A DNA stretch of 64,000 nt, taken from contig RPFO01000059.1 of NCBI GenBank assembly GCA_009746045.1, positions 620,501 through 684,500 of the forward strand. The letters are read 5' to 3'. The notes under the pieces were generated by a model. The model ran no database searches. It saw nothing but the letters and a program-made list of their open reading frames with translations, and was not told the DNA's origin. A program made the translations under genes and the position numbers. Source of the DNA: Mesostigma viride. Lineage: Eukaryota > Streptophyta > Mesostigmatophyceae > Mesostigmatales > Mesostigmataceae. Positions 14,101-24,300 of this stretch are shown piece after piece; position 1 is the first letter of the stretch; each line of letters starts with the position of its first letter.

Positions 14101-17003
14101 CAGTCTATACTAGGGTTGAGGGGTGGCAGTTGAGGACACTAGTTTATGCCATCAGTCTAGCTCAGAATGACCTGAATTTTGATTCCAAGATAGTTTGCAT
14201 GATAAATAACTTGCTGGCACCTTGTTTGCCCCACTTGGTGGTGGGCAAGGGTGATTGGTGCAGCCATTTGGCATAAAACCGTATTTTCGTGCATTTTTTT
14301 TTTCATACAAAAGTGATGTTTGTTCACATACGTGGTCAGAATGAGCTGAAAATTGGTCCCATTGATATTCCCACCCTGTGGAAGTTATCTATATCTCCCT
14401 GGGCCCAACCCATGCGTATTTGATTTGATTTTTTTTTTTTAGTCACAAAAAAGACGTATTTTTCGGTAAACTGCCAAAGTATGCCCAGACGTGCGATTTT
14501 GGTGCTGCAAATTAGCTCCATTCCTTGGTCTGGGTGGGGATTTTACTGGAATATGGTGTTTGGTCCACAAGTGTGGGGGGGTTGTCCTAGGCAATCCGTG
14601 CTTTTAGGGGGTGTGCGCGCTAAAAATAGCTCCGTGCACATGGATGGTGATGGGCCTTGAACTCAAAAAGTAGCCAGATGCATGCCCAAGGGTCATATTT
14701 ATGGTCCCCCATCATAATTTGCATTGCCAGAATGGGTATTGAGTGCAAAACATGTGTATTCAATTTGGGGGGGTTCAGGTGTGTCCGGACCCCTTAAACA
14801 GTGAAACAGCCACCCTGCATGGGCACAGCTAAACTTGCCCTTGTCTAGCGACCATATACTACCATACTCTCTGTTCAAACACAACCATACACAACTATAC
14901 AGCAGCAAAGTCTACCATACACTGCAATGTTCATACAAATATTGTCTCCTTGATACGTACACCGCAATGCACACCTACCCAAGATTTGGCCTCCCTTTGA
15001 TGCCATGTCTCCCACATCAGTTAGCATCACGCCATACCACACCCTGGTTCTATTCATAGCTGCCCTGGTACCCGCATGTGACATCGGCCACAATGCTGGA
15101 CACACCCCACATCTCTGCACAGCGGTGCTTGCATACCTGATATGGGCCGGACCTTGATGCCCGGGAAACCGCCCATCCACATATGCACGCGTGCTGGTTG
15201 TCTTATGGGACCTGATGTGAACCTGATATAGGCCCGGCAACCAACTTGTCTTAATTCTATCCCCCTTGTCTACACACCACTGTCGATGTCTCACCAGATA
15301 TCGGCCGGACCTTGATGCCCGGTGGGTCCAACCCCGTCTCTGGGTCCAGCATGATGTGCTCCTTCCAGCAGTTGGTGTCCACCAGCAGCTTGAGCATGAA
15401 GCTGCCGATGCTGCCGCCCCACCTGCGCACGCGGGCCCCATCCACCGACAGCGAGGGGGCCATAGCCGGCAGCCATGACGGATTATTGGTTATTGCACGC
15501 CTCAAACACAACAAACCAGGCAGGAACAGGACAGGCGTATACCCTTGATACACAGATACTGAAAATGCCTCGCGGGCACCGAACAGGTACCATACACCGG
15601 CATGCGCACAGATGCGTTAGTGTCCCGGAAGTAACTGATGAACCCAATCCTACCACCTTAATATCATCTTATATGCGCTCAATCCTACTACCTTAATAAC
15701 ATCTTATATGCGCTCAATCCTACTACCTTAATAACATCTTATATGCGCTCAATCCTACTACCTTAATATCATCTTATATGCGCTCAATCCTACTACCTTA
15801 ATATCATCTTATATGCGCTCAGTCCTACTACCTCAATAACATCTTATATGCGCTCAATCCTACCACCTTAATATCATCTTATATGCGCTCAAGTGCGCTG
15901 TACAGGCACTCATCAAGCGTACATACAACGTCGGCATGGGTACGCCATGGGTGAAATGGCAGCAAGTAGTGTAGATAATTAGGCTGCACTGAAATAATTT
16001 TCATAAGCACGCGGCACTCGACTTGATGGAGCACGACCCAGCAACCAACTGTGGGGGCACCATAATTAAATACATGCAGGTAGCAACATGGCATATTCGA
16101 GAGTGTACTAATACGCGCTGGCCCCGTAAGTTGTCCCAGGTAGCAACCGAGTGCAGGAGGGAACACAATCGCGTGGTGCATTTTCTCCTGGGCAGTCAGG
16201 GAACCGTGCGACCAAGATGCCACAAAGGGATGCTAAGGCTCCTGGCTACGCATGACCGCACGCGTGCACACGCCACTTGAAACACAGCGCCGGCCCTTGC
16301 TGTGAAAATTATTAATGCTGGGGAATATGTACAGGGCCTTCAAAAGTGTACACCCAAAACCATTTCAAGTTCAATTAATTACTGTACTTTACGAGAGTTC
16401 GCTTTGGATGCACTTCAAGGCTGCAAATAGTAATGTGGCCACGGGGAAAACTCACATGTGTTTCCGAAACGAATTCTTCGCGCATTCCTTCCCCTCCCAC
16501 AGCTCCAGCCCCGATGTGATAATGCCGGGAACGAAGACCACCGGATGCTTCCTGGTTAGGTTCGCGCCTCGGACAAGGTCGGATATCCGTACATGATCAC
16601 CCGCAAGGCGGGTGGCAATCATTTCTGGGGACAGGTCTGGATGCATCATGGCTAGCATGATGGAAATGTACAAGATGGTCAGCGCCCCAACCCACCACAG
16701 GCACGCCTCGGAGCACTTCCGCACGCCATGACATCGTTTCTTACGCTTCTTCTTACTAGTAGCACGCTTCTCTGGTTCAGCGGGGGCACTGGGAAAAAGA
16801 GGGCTGGATGCCTTGTCCTCAGCTATCTCATGGGAAGCGCCTTTTCGACGCCTGGGAACCGACCCAAACTGAACCGCTGGACCTGGGGACACACTTGCAA
16901 TCTCCCCACCGTCTGCGTCCTCTTGTAAATCTCGCAGGGCATCAAAAGAATGCCGGCGAGATTGAGCTATGCTCCTTGGATTGAGACTGCTTCCGCGAGC
17001 CAT
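8110..17003 (-). CDS. PDAT: phospholipid:diacylglycerol acyltransferase (PDAT), 3' end missing
   Basis: LCAT-family enzyme that moves an acyl group from a membrane glycerolipid to diacylglycerol, giving triacylglycerol; likely ER- or envelope-anchored. Exons (minus): 16456-17003, 15295-15422, 11107-11365, 9459-9790, 8110-8810; phases join exactly and give 656 residues. Start chosen at 17003, the first ATG of the exon. Basic N-terminus (TSKKKRKKR), one membrane segment about residues 101-120, then HPVVFVPGI and the lid block LELWEGKEC..WGGS. Exon 2 gives DPETGLDPPGIKVRP, exon 3 ADYF and MASYDWRL, and the nucleophile elbow THSMGS with Ser about 303. Exon 4 gives KWVE, HIKSVVNIGPPFLGV and LPKGGEAVWG, all PDAT signatures. 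Exon 5 carries a long Gly/Ser/Ala-rich insertion. The Asp and His of the triad lie in the unseen 3' part. Divergent from the NOL gene. Confidence 0.9.
10085..10637. repeat. 11-bp minisatellite (CATCTTATATY)n
   Basis: About 50 tandem copies of an 11-bp unit, with C/T alternation at the last base and a few point variants. It lies in the PDAT intron between exons 3 and 4. The core CATCTTATAT is also part of the 35-bp minisatellite at 15650 in another intron of the same gene. Confidence 0.95.
11015..11125 (-). repeat. PDAT exon 3 end plus donor, copied twice into the intron
   Basis: On the minus strand the true exon end reads CTCGTGTTCCTCTACTT followed by the donor GTGAGT (11101-11125). Two degraded copies of the same exon end plus GTGTGAGTG lie just downstream in the intron, at 11015-11040 and 11045-11076. 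The first matches over about 22 of 26 bases. Confidence 0.8.
11447..11869. mobile_element. 423-bp MITE with palindromic terminal inverted repeats
   Basis: The ends are inverted copies of a 21-bp sequence, GTTGG(C/T)G(G/A)TAGACCGGTCTAC, which itself contains the perfect 12-bp palindrome TAGACCGGTCTA. Inside, a segment containing GCAATCGACAGATCTC occurs twice as a direct repeat, about 190 bp apart (near 11518 and 11708). There is no coding capacity. Target duplication is unclear. It sits in the PDAT intron upstream of exon 3. Confidence 0.7.
12540..14797. mobile_element. 2.25-kb TTAA-flanked transposon, 16-bp TIR GGGGTCCGGACACACC
   Basis: TTAA at 12540-12543 is followed by GGGGTCCGGACACACC (12544-12559). 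The exact reverse complement ends at 14793, followed by TTAA at 14794-14797. The interior is AT-richer than the flanks and has no long open frame, so it looks non-autonomous. TTAA target duplication is the hallmark of the piggyBac superfamily; the GGGG start rather than the usual CCC makes the assignment tentative. It lies in PDAT intron 2. Confidence 0.8.
15131..15165 (-). repeat. copy of PDAT exon 2 end and donor in intron 2
   Basis: On the minus strand this reads as the last ~28 bases of exon 2 (CATCAAGGTCCGGCC region) followed by a GTATGC donor-like sequence. It lies about 130 bp downstream of the true junction at 15295. A shorter, more degraded trace is at 15220-15240. Confidence 0.75.
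15650..15890. repeat. ~35-bp minisatellite in PDAT intron 1
   Basis: About seven tandem copies of a unit built around CTACCTTAAT(A/AA)CATCTTATATGCGCTC. Copies differ mainly in AATATC versus AATAAC. It shares the CATCTTATAT core with the 10-kb array. Confidence 0.9.
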
Positions 17004-17574
17004 TTCTACTCATAATTAATTTCGTTTCGTTTGCAGTTTCGTCGCAGCTTCCATGGCTAGTTATTATCATCTTAGTTGTTATTGCATCAGTGCGGTACTG
17101 TAGTCGACTGGCCTCAGACCTCAGTGGCCTGAGTGGCCTCGCGACCTCCACTGTTTGTTGAGGCGATCACATTTTTATGCTCCCGACCCAGAAACCAGTG
17201 TCGATTGTTCAAAATGCTGGCAAACCTAAGTCTGACCGAGTGACGTAACGTGACATCTCGTGACATCACGTCATCCGACTGACAGTCATGATGTTGTCCA
17301 CTTGGATGATTGTGGCTGGGGAAAGAGGGATACTTCCACGATGCCCTCGTAGATTTTTCTACAAGTGCGAAGGAGCCACACATTCTTGCCTCTCCGTACT
17401 TAAATCTAGTAGAGCTTTTGTCGTTTGCATGCCACGGCGGTCCGACCGTAGCGTCGTGGGCTCCAGCAGGTCGAGCACTCTCGATTGCGTCCCGCATTTC
17501 CTTCATGGATTTGGTGCAAAACGTCGATCACCGTCTCACGCAATCCGCTGGGTTGCCAGGTTACCACCGTCGCC
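17004..17574. promoter_or_regulatory. shared divergent promoter region, PDAT / NOL
   Basis: 571 bp separate the start codons of PDAT (minus, 17003) and NOL (plus, 17575), so both core promoters and both 5' leaders must fit here. No defined element is claimed. The repeated TGACGTAACGTGACATC-type motifs at 17239-17275 (several near-repeats of CGTGACATC) are candidate bZIP-like (ACGT-core) sites. Confidence 0.55.
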
Positions 17575-20266
17575 ATGGCTGCCACTCTCGTCGCCGTCGC
17601 TTCCAACGTCCATGCTTTGAAGCTGAATGCAGCTTCTTCGCCATCAGTGCCCGCACGGGCATCATCCAAGGCATGTGCTGTCCGGCCATCACATAGAAGC
17701 GGCAGGCGTAGCCGGGTCGAGTCTGTCGACGGCGGCTTCCTCGGGCAAACGCTGACCACAGTTCCCGTGAGGGCTTCAACATCAGCGACTGCCACCACCA
17801 CCCGTGCCTCCGCAGATGGAGCAGTCAAAGCCAAAAAGGGAGGGGCTGTGGTCACTGGAGGGGCTGCTGGCGTCGGTTTTGGAATGGCAGAGGAATTTCT
17901 CGTAAATGGCTATGACGTCGTAATTTGCGACATTAATGGCGACAAAGTGCAGGCAGCGGGGGAGTACCTTGGAAAAAAGTACCCATCCCAACGTATTTTC
18001 TCCATTCGGTGCGATATTGGAGATGAAAACGATGTCCAAGCTCTAGCTGATCTCGCACGGGAAAAACTTGAACCTGCCGGCGGGGTGCGGATTTGGGTGA
18101 GTATGACTCGTGCATTCCCCAGTTTCCATAAGTATGCGCCAATTGTGCGCAGCTCCCCCCCCCCCCCCCCCCGCGAATGCAGTGCGTTTCTGGAAATACT
18201 TGAACCATCAGCGTGTGCGCGTCAGAATAGATGCCCTGGACATGACGTCCTCGATGACCATGTTTCCTGCGACACGCGCGATATGGCAAGGGCGTCGAGA
18301 GCTGGCCCATATTTACCTGGAAGGTTCCAATAAGCACATTTACCTCAGCCTTGGCCTGCAGGGCCTTCTGGGGGCAGGAGTTCCAGATTTCTCTAGAATG
18401 GAATGGTTCCAACAAGCAGGCATCCTGAACCTTAAATTGCAGCTCCGCCCGCTATGCCTCCCATCAACCCACTATATCTCGCACTGCCCTTGTACCCACT
18501 AAGGGATTCCTATTTTTATGCTCCTGCAGCAGCAGCAACCTGCCCATGTCCCTTACCGTTTTGTGTATCTTTGTCCCTTTCTCGGCCCCTCTCTCGGCCG
18601 ATGACTTTTCTTGACCCTTGTCCGCCACCCCCTGCCCCCTCGCTCCCCCCCCTGCCCCCCCCCAGGTGAACAACGCGGGCATCAACGGCGGCAAGGTGCC
18701 CGTGCGCAAGCAAACAGTGGCCAACATCCGCCGCGTGGTCAACACCAACCTGACAGGGACCATCCTGACCACGCGCGCCGCCATCAACACCATGCTGGAC
18801 GCGGCCAAGGAGTTCGTGGCCAAGAACCCCGGCCAGGTGGCGCCGCGCGGGCACATCTTTGTGGTCACGGGGTCGGGGGTGAAGGGAGAGCCGACGCCAG
18901 GTAGGTGCTGGTGGGGGTGTCGATGCTGGGTTGATTTTGCTGAGAACATTTCCTAAAGAACCAGGCACTCGTGAGGCTCTGATGTGCTGTCTTGTGTGCT
19001 TTTGTCCTGTAGTACCCTTTTCTCCCGTACTGCGTGTGAATGCAACATGCGACTAACAACTCCTGCAGGAAGCAACACGGTCACCGAGACGAGTCGTGCT
19101 GTCATTCCTTGCCCGCTGCTGTCAGTGACCACCTGCTGCTTGAATCTTGGGGTGGTCGTGTCATTGAACCAATCGCCGCATCATGCCTACAACCCCCAGG
19201 GTGGGCCACCTACGGCGCCACCAAGCGCGGCCTGCCCCAGCTGGTGGCCTCCCTCAACAAGGAGCTGTCCGAAGAGAAGCCTGATACAGAGTCGGCCGTG
19301 GCCGCGCCAAACTGGAAGCCTTCCGACGTGGTGGCCGTGCACACGGTGAGGGGGGGGGGGGGGATGTGTAAAGTCTGCGGATAAGGGGATGAGGGCGTGA
19401 GGAGATGATGGTTTGTTGTGGTTTATAGTGATGGCTTAATGTTTGCACACCGTGAGGGGTGTTATGGAAAGCCTAAGTGGTGGAGTGAGTGATGGACGCA
19501 GTGAGGGTTGCACCGTGCACACGGGGAGGGGGGGGGAAGGGGTGCACACAGTGAGTGGAGGATGGGTGCACCGTGCCCACAGGGAGGGGGGTACACACAG
19601 CGAGGGGGAACCCGACGGTCAGTTGCTTGGACGTAACATTTGCGATGGCATGCTACCGCGTTGGTTTGTGTGAGCTGTCTAAGTAGGTAAGTATGCGCGT
19701 GCCATGGGCAGGGGCTTGTCACAAAGTGATATTTAAAGCTCCGTGATAAAATTGATGCAACTGCTAAAAACAACTATCTTATGTATCCTGCCCCAGCCCT
19801 AGCGGCGTAATCTAGATGGGGGGCTGTCTCCCACATCGCATATCCACTGTTCGTACCAGCATCAGACCATGACGCTGACATGGCGCCGTTGCCGCAACCC
19901 TTTTCTTCTTTCTTTCCGTGCCTCCCTTCACCGTGCCCCCAGATGTCGCCCGGCATGGTGTTCACTGACCTGCTGCTGGAGGACTCCACGCCGCGCCTGC
20001 GCCAGTTCTTCGACATTCTCGCCGACGAGCCCGACGTGGTGGCGCGTGACCTGGTCCCCCAAATGTGCGCGCTCGTGGAGGCCAATGCGGCGCCGGGAGC
20101 CAAGGTGGAGTACCTGTCGCCGCCGCGCATCGCCAGCCGTATGCTGTCGCTGGACATGGTCAAGTTCCTCATCGGCATTGGTCCGCAGAAGCACTTTGAC
20201 GCCAAGGGCAACCGCATTAGCAAGGGGGAGAAGTACAAGGACAATGGCGTCAAGGTGCTCTACTGA
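17575..20266 (+). CDS. NOL: chlorophyll b reductase, NOL type (short-chain dehydrogenase)
   Basis: NADPH-dependent SDR that reduces chlorophyll b to 7-hydroxymethyl chlorophyll a, the first step of chlorophyll b and LHC breakdown, at the thylakoid. Exons: 17575-18096, 18666-18900, 19200-19345, 19943-20266; 408 residues, all phases consistent. Start ATG at 17575 in context CGCCATGG. Residues 1 to about 50 are Ala/Ser/Arg-rich with no acids, a likely plastid transit peptide. Cofactor motif TGGAAGVGFG near residue 90, then NNAG at the start of exon 2, catalytic Tyr257 and Lys261 in YGATK. The C-terminal third (SPGMVFTDLLL, VARDLVP, YLSPPRI) is the part that distinguishes NOL/NYC1 from other SDRs; no NYC1-type membrane segments are seen, which favours NOL. 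Exon 3's end and donor are repeated in intron 3. Confidence 0.9.
19336..19608 (+). repeat. NOL exon 3 end plus donor repeated in intron 3
   Basis: The true junction is GTGCACACG followed by GTGAGGGG (19337-19353). Degraded copies of GTGCACACGGTGAGGG follow at about 19445, 19512, 19542, 19566 and 19590, several preserving a usable GTGAG. The copies are separated by G-rich spacers. Confidence 0.75.
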
Positions 20267-21303
20267 GGACTAATTGGCTAGATGCTGGGGGGCCGAGACG
20301 GAATGGGCCAGGTCCACTGTTGCATTTGTGCTTCTTTTCTAGGAGGCGGGAGAAATGAACAGTATCCCCTTTCATCCCATCTGATCGAGCAACACTAATT
20401 AATTTATTTGTGAAAAGCAATGAAAGAAGGGTGTCGAATGCCAATTTCAACTGTCAAGACTTGAAGAATTGACAAGAATGATCAAGAGAAAGCTACTGCG
20501 AGCCGTATCGCGAGAGGGCCTTCCCTCGACTCCCCGTTGTGTACAGGAGTTTCTTTTGTTGGTACCGACATGTGTGGCGCAGTCGTGTGTTCAATTCAAA
20601 ATCGATCAATGTGTTGCCTGCACCTAAATCTACTGCTGCTTATGAAAAGCCGACTGAACTGACTAGCAAAAGCCCCAATAATACTAGTGCTATCAGTTCA
20701 ACAAAGATAAGACAAGGCCGGAAATCCCCGCCCTGCCCAGATCATGACCTGCTCCCCATGGGCAACCACGCTAAGGGCAACCCCCCCCTGGGACCCACAT
20801 GCAACATTTACACCTTATTGGCAGGGGCTTGCAGGGGCTTTTTTTCTGTCGACACCGTAGCCTCATGGAACAAGTACAACTAACGAGAAGAAAAAGAGAG
20901 ACGGGCGCCGTTGCCCACAGGGTAAAGTCTCATCCTCTGACCATGCTGACCCACCAAAATCCATTGCACCTGGCTTCAGTGGCCAGGCAAAGTTGTCACA
21001 TTCAAGTCGCAAGTTACACTCCTACCCAGTCTCAACCGTGTGTGCCTGGCCAGCAGGTAGCCCCTCGCCTGGTTGTCCGTTAGATAACCCTCTCACCGCC
21101 CATCTCAAGGCCATTCGCCGGGGTGCCCGCTTCAGGGGTACCCTAAGCCCTGCTTGACCTAGAGTTGCGCAGCCATTACAAGCAACGGCCGCAACAGCTG
21201 ACACCGCAACCAGGGCCATACCCCTTCACATTTAACAATCTCTGGTTTTACTCGTATGGCTTCATATCTTCTTCTCTGTCTGGGAAAACTTTTGGACCGA
21301 TGT
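20267..21303. other. convergent intergenic region NOL / VPS10, no gene seen
   Basis: This lies between the stop codon of NOL and the stop codon of the VPS10 receptor and must contain both 3' UTRs. No reading frame with recognisable similarity and no repeat array is visible. Confidence 0.6.
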
Positions 21304-24300
21304 TCACGGGTATCCAAGGCCGCGTGCCGTGTTGAAGTTCATCGCGCGGGGCGGCGAGTCCTCTGGCGGCACGCGGAAGAAGTCCTGGTCCGCCCCGCCA
21401 CCGCCACGATCCCCCGTGAGCGAGGGGAACCGCGCGCGCAGGTTCTGGAACTGTATGTCCCGCACGTTGGACCAGGACGGGAGCCGGTCAAAGATGGCAC
21501 CAAGCGAGGGCATCTCCCAGCGGCCCGTCTGCACCATGTACAGCGCCATGATCCCGGCCAGGATGACGAGGGTGATGAGGAAGGATCCCAGCCAGAAGTG
21601 GCCACCGGAGGCGCCCGCGGTCGGGTGGTCCACGTAGTGCCCGTACCCAGTGACCTTGCCCACGCAGACGTCACCGGCAACCAGCCGCTTGCGCTTCCTG
21701 CGGGGGGGGGGGGGGGGGGGGGGGCGGGGACTAGTCAAGTAATTAGCGGAAACGATGAGTGAAACGATGGATGGAACGCAGAGATGCAAGGAAAAGGAGG
21801 GCCAACCAGATATGGACTATACGGACTATGCCCCCTTTGGTGGGGGGCGTGAGCACTGCCTGGGGCGATAGTTAGCTTCACTTCTCACTTAATGGTTCAA
21901 CCCCTGATGGCCAGCACATCCTGGGGTGGACGCATCAAGGAGCGACCCCTTTCGCACCAAGTGGCTAATATTAGAGCTGCACAGGCCAACCGCCCCAAGC
22001 AAAGAACGCCTACGAAACCTCAGAGGACCGGATCACTGGGCATGGTATGTATGATGCCAACTGGCTTGATGCCCATTGCGATACTCGCGAATGCCAATTG
22101 CAGGAAAGCACGGGGAGGCACAAGGGAGGGTGGGGCACCCAGGGGGGAATCCGCGGTCCACCCAGTTTACAACCTTGTCGTTAGCACAGTCAGAAACACA
22201 AGCAGGTACATCACCACGCGACAAGGGAAGCAGGCATGTCACAATACAGGTTCAGACACTGGAAGCAGGCATCGGTCCACGTACTCTCCAATCTTGTAGC
22301 GGCCCTCATCAACCACAGGGCACGAGTAGGGCAGGCCGATCGGTTGGCAGTAGGAAATGGCTCCTTTGTGCTCGCTGCCAAAGTCACTGCTCGGGGACAC
22401 ACAGGGTGAAGGATTGGGGGGGGGGGGACCACTCGGGGGGGTGAGGGAGGAGCATGTCAGGGGCCCACCAGCCGCGCACCGAGGGGAGGACGGCGTCTGG
22501 AGAGAGTTTCCGTGCCTACCGCCAACAATATGCGTTCCTGCAGGGCACATTGTGATGCCAAACGTACATGCGATGCTAAGATATCATCTTCTTCTTGTGC
22601 GTGGGGTACATACTAAAATATATACTGTGATGCCAAACATACATGCAGCACCGCGATAACATCTTCTTCTTGTGCGTGGGGTACATACTAAAATATATAC
22701 TGTGATGCCAAACATACATGCAGCACCGCGATAACATCTTCTTGTGTGTGGGGTACATACTAAAATATTTACTGTGATGCCAAACATACATGCAGCACCG
22801 CGATAACATCTTCTTCTTGTGTGTGGGGTACATACTAGAATATATACTGTGATGCCAAACATACATGCAGCACCGCGATAACATCGTCTTCTTGTGTGTG
22901 GGATACCCCCTTAGCCCACAGGGACGTGGCATGCATGCGCCATGTGCACGGCCCACACGTGTCGTAGCCACTTGCACGCGGCGGGTTGCATGTCCGTGGA
23001 CAAGAGAACACCCAATGGGTCGCCAGTGAGCGGCACACCTCATACCAGCTACCAACTGCCGCTGTCCCCTGAACGCAAAATAAGGGCCCCCTTCCCTGCC
23101 CCTCTGTGTTCCATGGCACAGACAGACCAGCACGCACAGCCCTAGCAAGTCTGCGCGTCCCTCCCACCAATGCATGTGCCAATAAGAGCTTGCGTTCAAA
23201 TAAGCCTCTGGCGGCATGAATGTATTGACAAATAACCATTCAATGAGGAGCCAGAGGCCATTACTTGGACGATTTCACCGCGCACATCACCACGGGATTC
23301 ACCAGAAAAACAGGGGGGCAGCAAACAGCCCTCGCGTACACAGCCACCACCCGTCAGCCATCTAAGCTCAGCATCAGTATACTCTTGACAGGCGATCAAT
23401 ACATGAAACATGCCCTATATTCAAATAAGCATCAAAGCTGTGCCCCTATCCCCTTCTGCACCCAAGCCACGCTTTGTACCCAAACCGCGTCCATGCACCA
23501 CTCCACTCGTAGTCGACAGCGGCGCAGTCAGCGTACCGCCGACGTGCTGTCGCTACAGACCAGCACGCCACTATGGTACCGGCACGATGTCTACGTCCAC
23601 ATACCATTTGTAGTCAGCGGCGGTGCACTTAGCACATATACAATATACTGCCAACATACCAGCTTAGCCAATTTACTGTCAAAATACCCCACGTGCCACC
23701 AATACAGGAGTCAACGTACCACTCGTAGTCGGCGGCGGTGCACTCGCACTGGCTGCTGAGCGCCGTCAGGTTGGGCCGCACGTACGCCTTGCCGTTGTAG
23801 CACTTGGACTCCCGCTTCTGACGCTGCAGCGTGAAGTTGCGGCCCAGCAGGCAGTGGGTGGTCGTGCTGCCGCCGCCATGGGTCGTAACCACGTCACAAC
23901 GCCGGAAGCAAATGCAACCAAGGCCATGTCGCCACAGCGCACGTGAAGCGTTTCAGAGGATCGCCAACAAATGTGCACAACGGGGTTGGTGTGCGATTGT
24001 GATGAAGCTACGCAGGGACCCGCGGAAAAGGATTTACTTTGTACTTAGCCCCCGGAAAGGGGGCGCCCTCATGGGCTCATGGGCCCCCAGCCTCAGGTGA
24101 GCACCCCAGAACACCAATCTCCATATATGTAGCGTCTCAGGAATGGGGCGCGCGCACTCGCGGGGACCCGTCCTCACAAGAACATGCAGGATCGAGATGT
24201 ATACATGCGAGTCATGGAATGCAAACCATGCAAGAAAGGGGCCGCGCGCACTCACGGGGACCAGTCCTCATAGTCGCTCTCGCGGCATGGCGGGAAGCCG

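Noticed and set aside
17485-17574. Upstream extension of the NOL reading frame
   Set aside because: It opens only at a TTG; the first ATG at 17575 has good context and begins a transit-peptide-like sequence.
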